7,666 nucleotides of DNA from the NCBI GenBank assembly GCA_020853995.1, contig JADYXV010000381.1, forward strand, positions 1 to 7,666, in the 5' to 3' direction. This document shows, piece by piece, positions 6,688-7,666 of this stretch. The translations under genes and the position numbers were made by a program. The notes beneath the pieces are model-generated. The model worked only from the letters and a program-made list of their open reading frames with translations, was not told where the DNA came from and did not search any database. Origin of the DNA: Novosphingobium sp. (GTDB lineage: Bacteria; Pseudomonadota; Alphaproteobacteria; Sphingomonadales; Sphingomonadaceae). The number at the start of each line of letters is the position of its first letter. Positions within the stretch are counted from its first letter, which is position 1.

Positions 6688-7358
6688 GCACACTGTCTGC
6701 AGACGCAGCCGCCTACATTGCGGAATTGACCGGCGCGGCCCCTGCCCGCGCGGATCTGTGGGCTGATGCGTTGACGCATGGTTCCATGGGCGAAGCGCGT
6801 GATTATCAGCGGCTGGAGTTTCTGGGCGACCGGGTGCTGGGGCTGGTCATTGCTGACTGGCTGCACGAAAAAAGCGATGCTGCCGAAGGCAAGCTTTCGC
6901 AACGCCTGAATGCGCTGGTCAGCCGCGAGACGTGCGCCGATGTGGCGCGCACGATCGCCGTGCCCCAGCATATCCGCTTGGGCAAACAGGCGCGCGATGA
7001 TGGCGGGGTGCAGAGCGACAACATTCTGGGCGACGTGATGGAAGCGCTGATTGGTGCGCTGTTCGTTGAACGCGGGTTTGATGCTGCGCGCGATTTTGTG
7101 CGCAAGGTGTGGGACAAGCCGATGGCGTCAGGCACCGGCCAGCGCAAACATCCCAAAGCCGCGCTTCAGGAATGGGCCGCGGGCAACCGCCGCAAGCCGC
7201 CTGTCTATACGCTGGTCACCCGCGACGGGCCGGATCATTCGGCGACTTTTACGGTGTCGGTCGAAGTCAAAGGCGTGGGCGAGAGCACCGCGCGCGGATC
7301 AAGCAAGCAGGAAGCCGAAACGGCGGCTGCGCGTGCGTTCATGCAGGCTTATGCCTGA
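6636..7358 (+). CDS. rnc: Ribonuclease III
   Basis: Double-strand-specific endoribonuclease that cuts the rRNA precursor and many structured RNAs. Coordinates use the only conventional start upstream of the conserved domain, a GTG at 6636, giving 240 residues and a 52-base overlap with lepB. In that numbering the catalytic domain has QRLEFLGD (58-65, Glu61 and Asp65), Glu84, and GDVMEALIG (132-140, Asp133 and Glu136), all metal-binding or catalytic positions. A linker leads to a double-stranded-RNA-binding domain at about 172-240 (HPKAALQEW ... ARGSSKQEAETAAA). Alignment to E. coli RNase III, which has 25 residues before its ALTH motif, puts the natural start near residue 17, where only a CTG (6684) is available. 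Its last three bases with the next base form CTGA over the lepB stop, and a GGGGG at 6673-6677 lies six bases upstream. The true protein may therefore be 224 residues with a rare start. Confidence 0.93.
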   Translation: MDLVQRGALGAHRGHVLSTLSADAAAYIAELTGAAPARADLWADALTHGSMGEARDYQRLEFLGDRVLGLVIADWLHEKSDAAEGKLSQRLNALVSRETCADVARTIAVPQHIRLGKQARDDGGVQSDNILGDVMEALIGALFVERGFDAARDFVRKVWDKPMASGTGQRKHPKAALQEWAAGNRRKPPVYTLVTRDGPDHSATFTVSVEVKGVGESTARGSSKQEAETAAARAFMQAYA

Positions 7359-7407
7359 CGGGCTTTTGGCCTATAGTCACCCGACTTAACGATAGAGATT
7401 TTCATAG

Positions 7408-7666
7408 ATGACTGAAAAATGTGGCCTTGTGGCTGTGCTTGGCGCGCCAAACGCCGGTAAATCGACCCTCGTCAATTCGCTGGTGGGGCAGAAAGTGGCG
7501 ATTGTATCTGCCAAAGCGCAAACGACGCGCGCGCGGCTGATGGGGATTGCCTTGGCGGGCGAGACGCAGATCATTCTGGCCGATACGCCGGGCTTGTTTG
7601 AACCAAAGCGCCGTCTTGACCGCGCGATGGTGAGCGCAGCCTGGGATGGCGCGCAAGAAGCTGACG
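7408..7666 (+). CDS. era: GTPase Era, 5' part only
   Basis: Ras-like GTPase that binds the 3' end of 16S rRNA and helps 30S subunit maturation. The window holds the first 86 codons of a protein usually near 300 residues. Visible motifs are the G1 P-loop GAPNAGKST (12-20), the G2 region QTTRARLMG (38-46) with the conserved threonines, and G3 DTPG (59-62). G4, G5 and the C-terminal KH domain lie beyond the window. The ATG at 7408 gives the usual short N-terminus before the P-loop; a weak GAGA at 7395-7398 is nine bases upstream. It starts 49 bases after rnc, consistent with one lepB-rnc-era transcript. Confidence 0.95.
   Translation, partial: MTEKCGLVAVLGAPNAGKSTLVNSLVGQKVAIVSAKAQTTRARLMGIALAGETQIILADTPGLFEPKRRLDRAMVSAAWDGAQEAD

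Noticed and set aside
6010..6693. A 227-codon minus-strand open frame opposite lepB
   Set aside because: It mirrors the catalytic region of lepB; composition is Arg/His/Ala-rich as expected of a shadow frame.
7344..7367. Short hairpin CAGGC-TTAT-GCCTG at the rnc stop followed by TTTT
   Set aside because: Only five base pairs, with a gap before the T run; era is normally co-transcribed with rnc, so a terminator is unlikely.

Overview
The window looks like chromosomal core-genome DNA of an alphaproteobacterium, most likely a carotenoid-making member of the Sphingomonadales (Novosphingobium/Erythrobacter/Sphingopyxis type). The evidence is the lepB-rnc-era order, a bacterial phytoene synthase, the form of the pgi and gor products, and a moderately GC-rich composition. 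The genus is an inference from gene content and protein style; no database search was possible.

Layout. (1) Positions 1-2687, plus strand: the last codons of an unidentified upstream gene (crtI is a guess from synteny), crtB, then after an 80-base gap a translationally coupled pair, a b-type membrane cytochrome and a Tat-exported molybdopterin oxidoreductase with a lipobox. (2) Positions 2704-5674, minus strand: pgi then gor, transcribed toward the molybdoenzyme gene and ending 16 bases from its stop. A perfect 10-bp hairpin lies in the 79-base pgi-gor gap. (3) Positions 5675-5823: a divergent control region between pgi and lepB with a 7-bp-arm palindrome. (4) Positions 5824-7666, plus strand: lepB, rnc and the first 86 codons of era, which runs off the window.

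How they work together. CrtB makes phytoene, the first committed C40 carotenoid intermediate. The cytochrome/molybdoenzyme pair probably passes electrons between the membrane quinone pool and an unknown periplasmic substrate. PGI supplies or drains glucose 6-phosphate, the main source of NADPH through the oxidative pentose phosphate and Entner-Doudoroff entry step, and Gor spends NADPH to keep glutathione reduced. LepB removes signal peptides; RNase III and Era act in rRNA processing and 30S assembly.

All complete genes are intact, with no frameshift or internal stop. I see no tRNA, rRNA, CRISPR array, insertion sequence or phage gene, and no gap above 300 bases. I did not find a clearly new biological system. 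The points most worth a second look are the molybdoenzyme as a possible inner-membrane Tat lipoprotein beside its cytochrome and next to a carotenoid gene, the missing normal start codon at the expected place in rnc, the pgi-gor hairpin, and the palindrome in the pgi/lepB divergent region.
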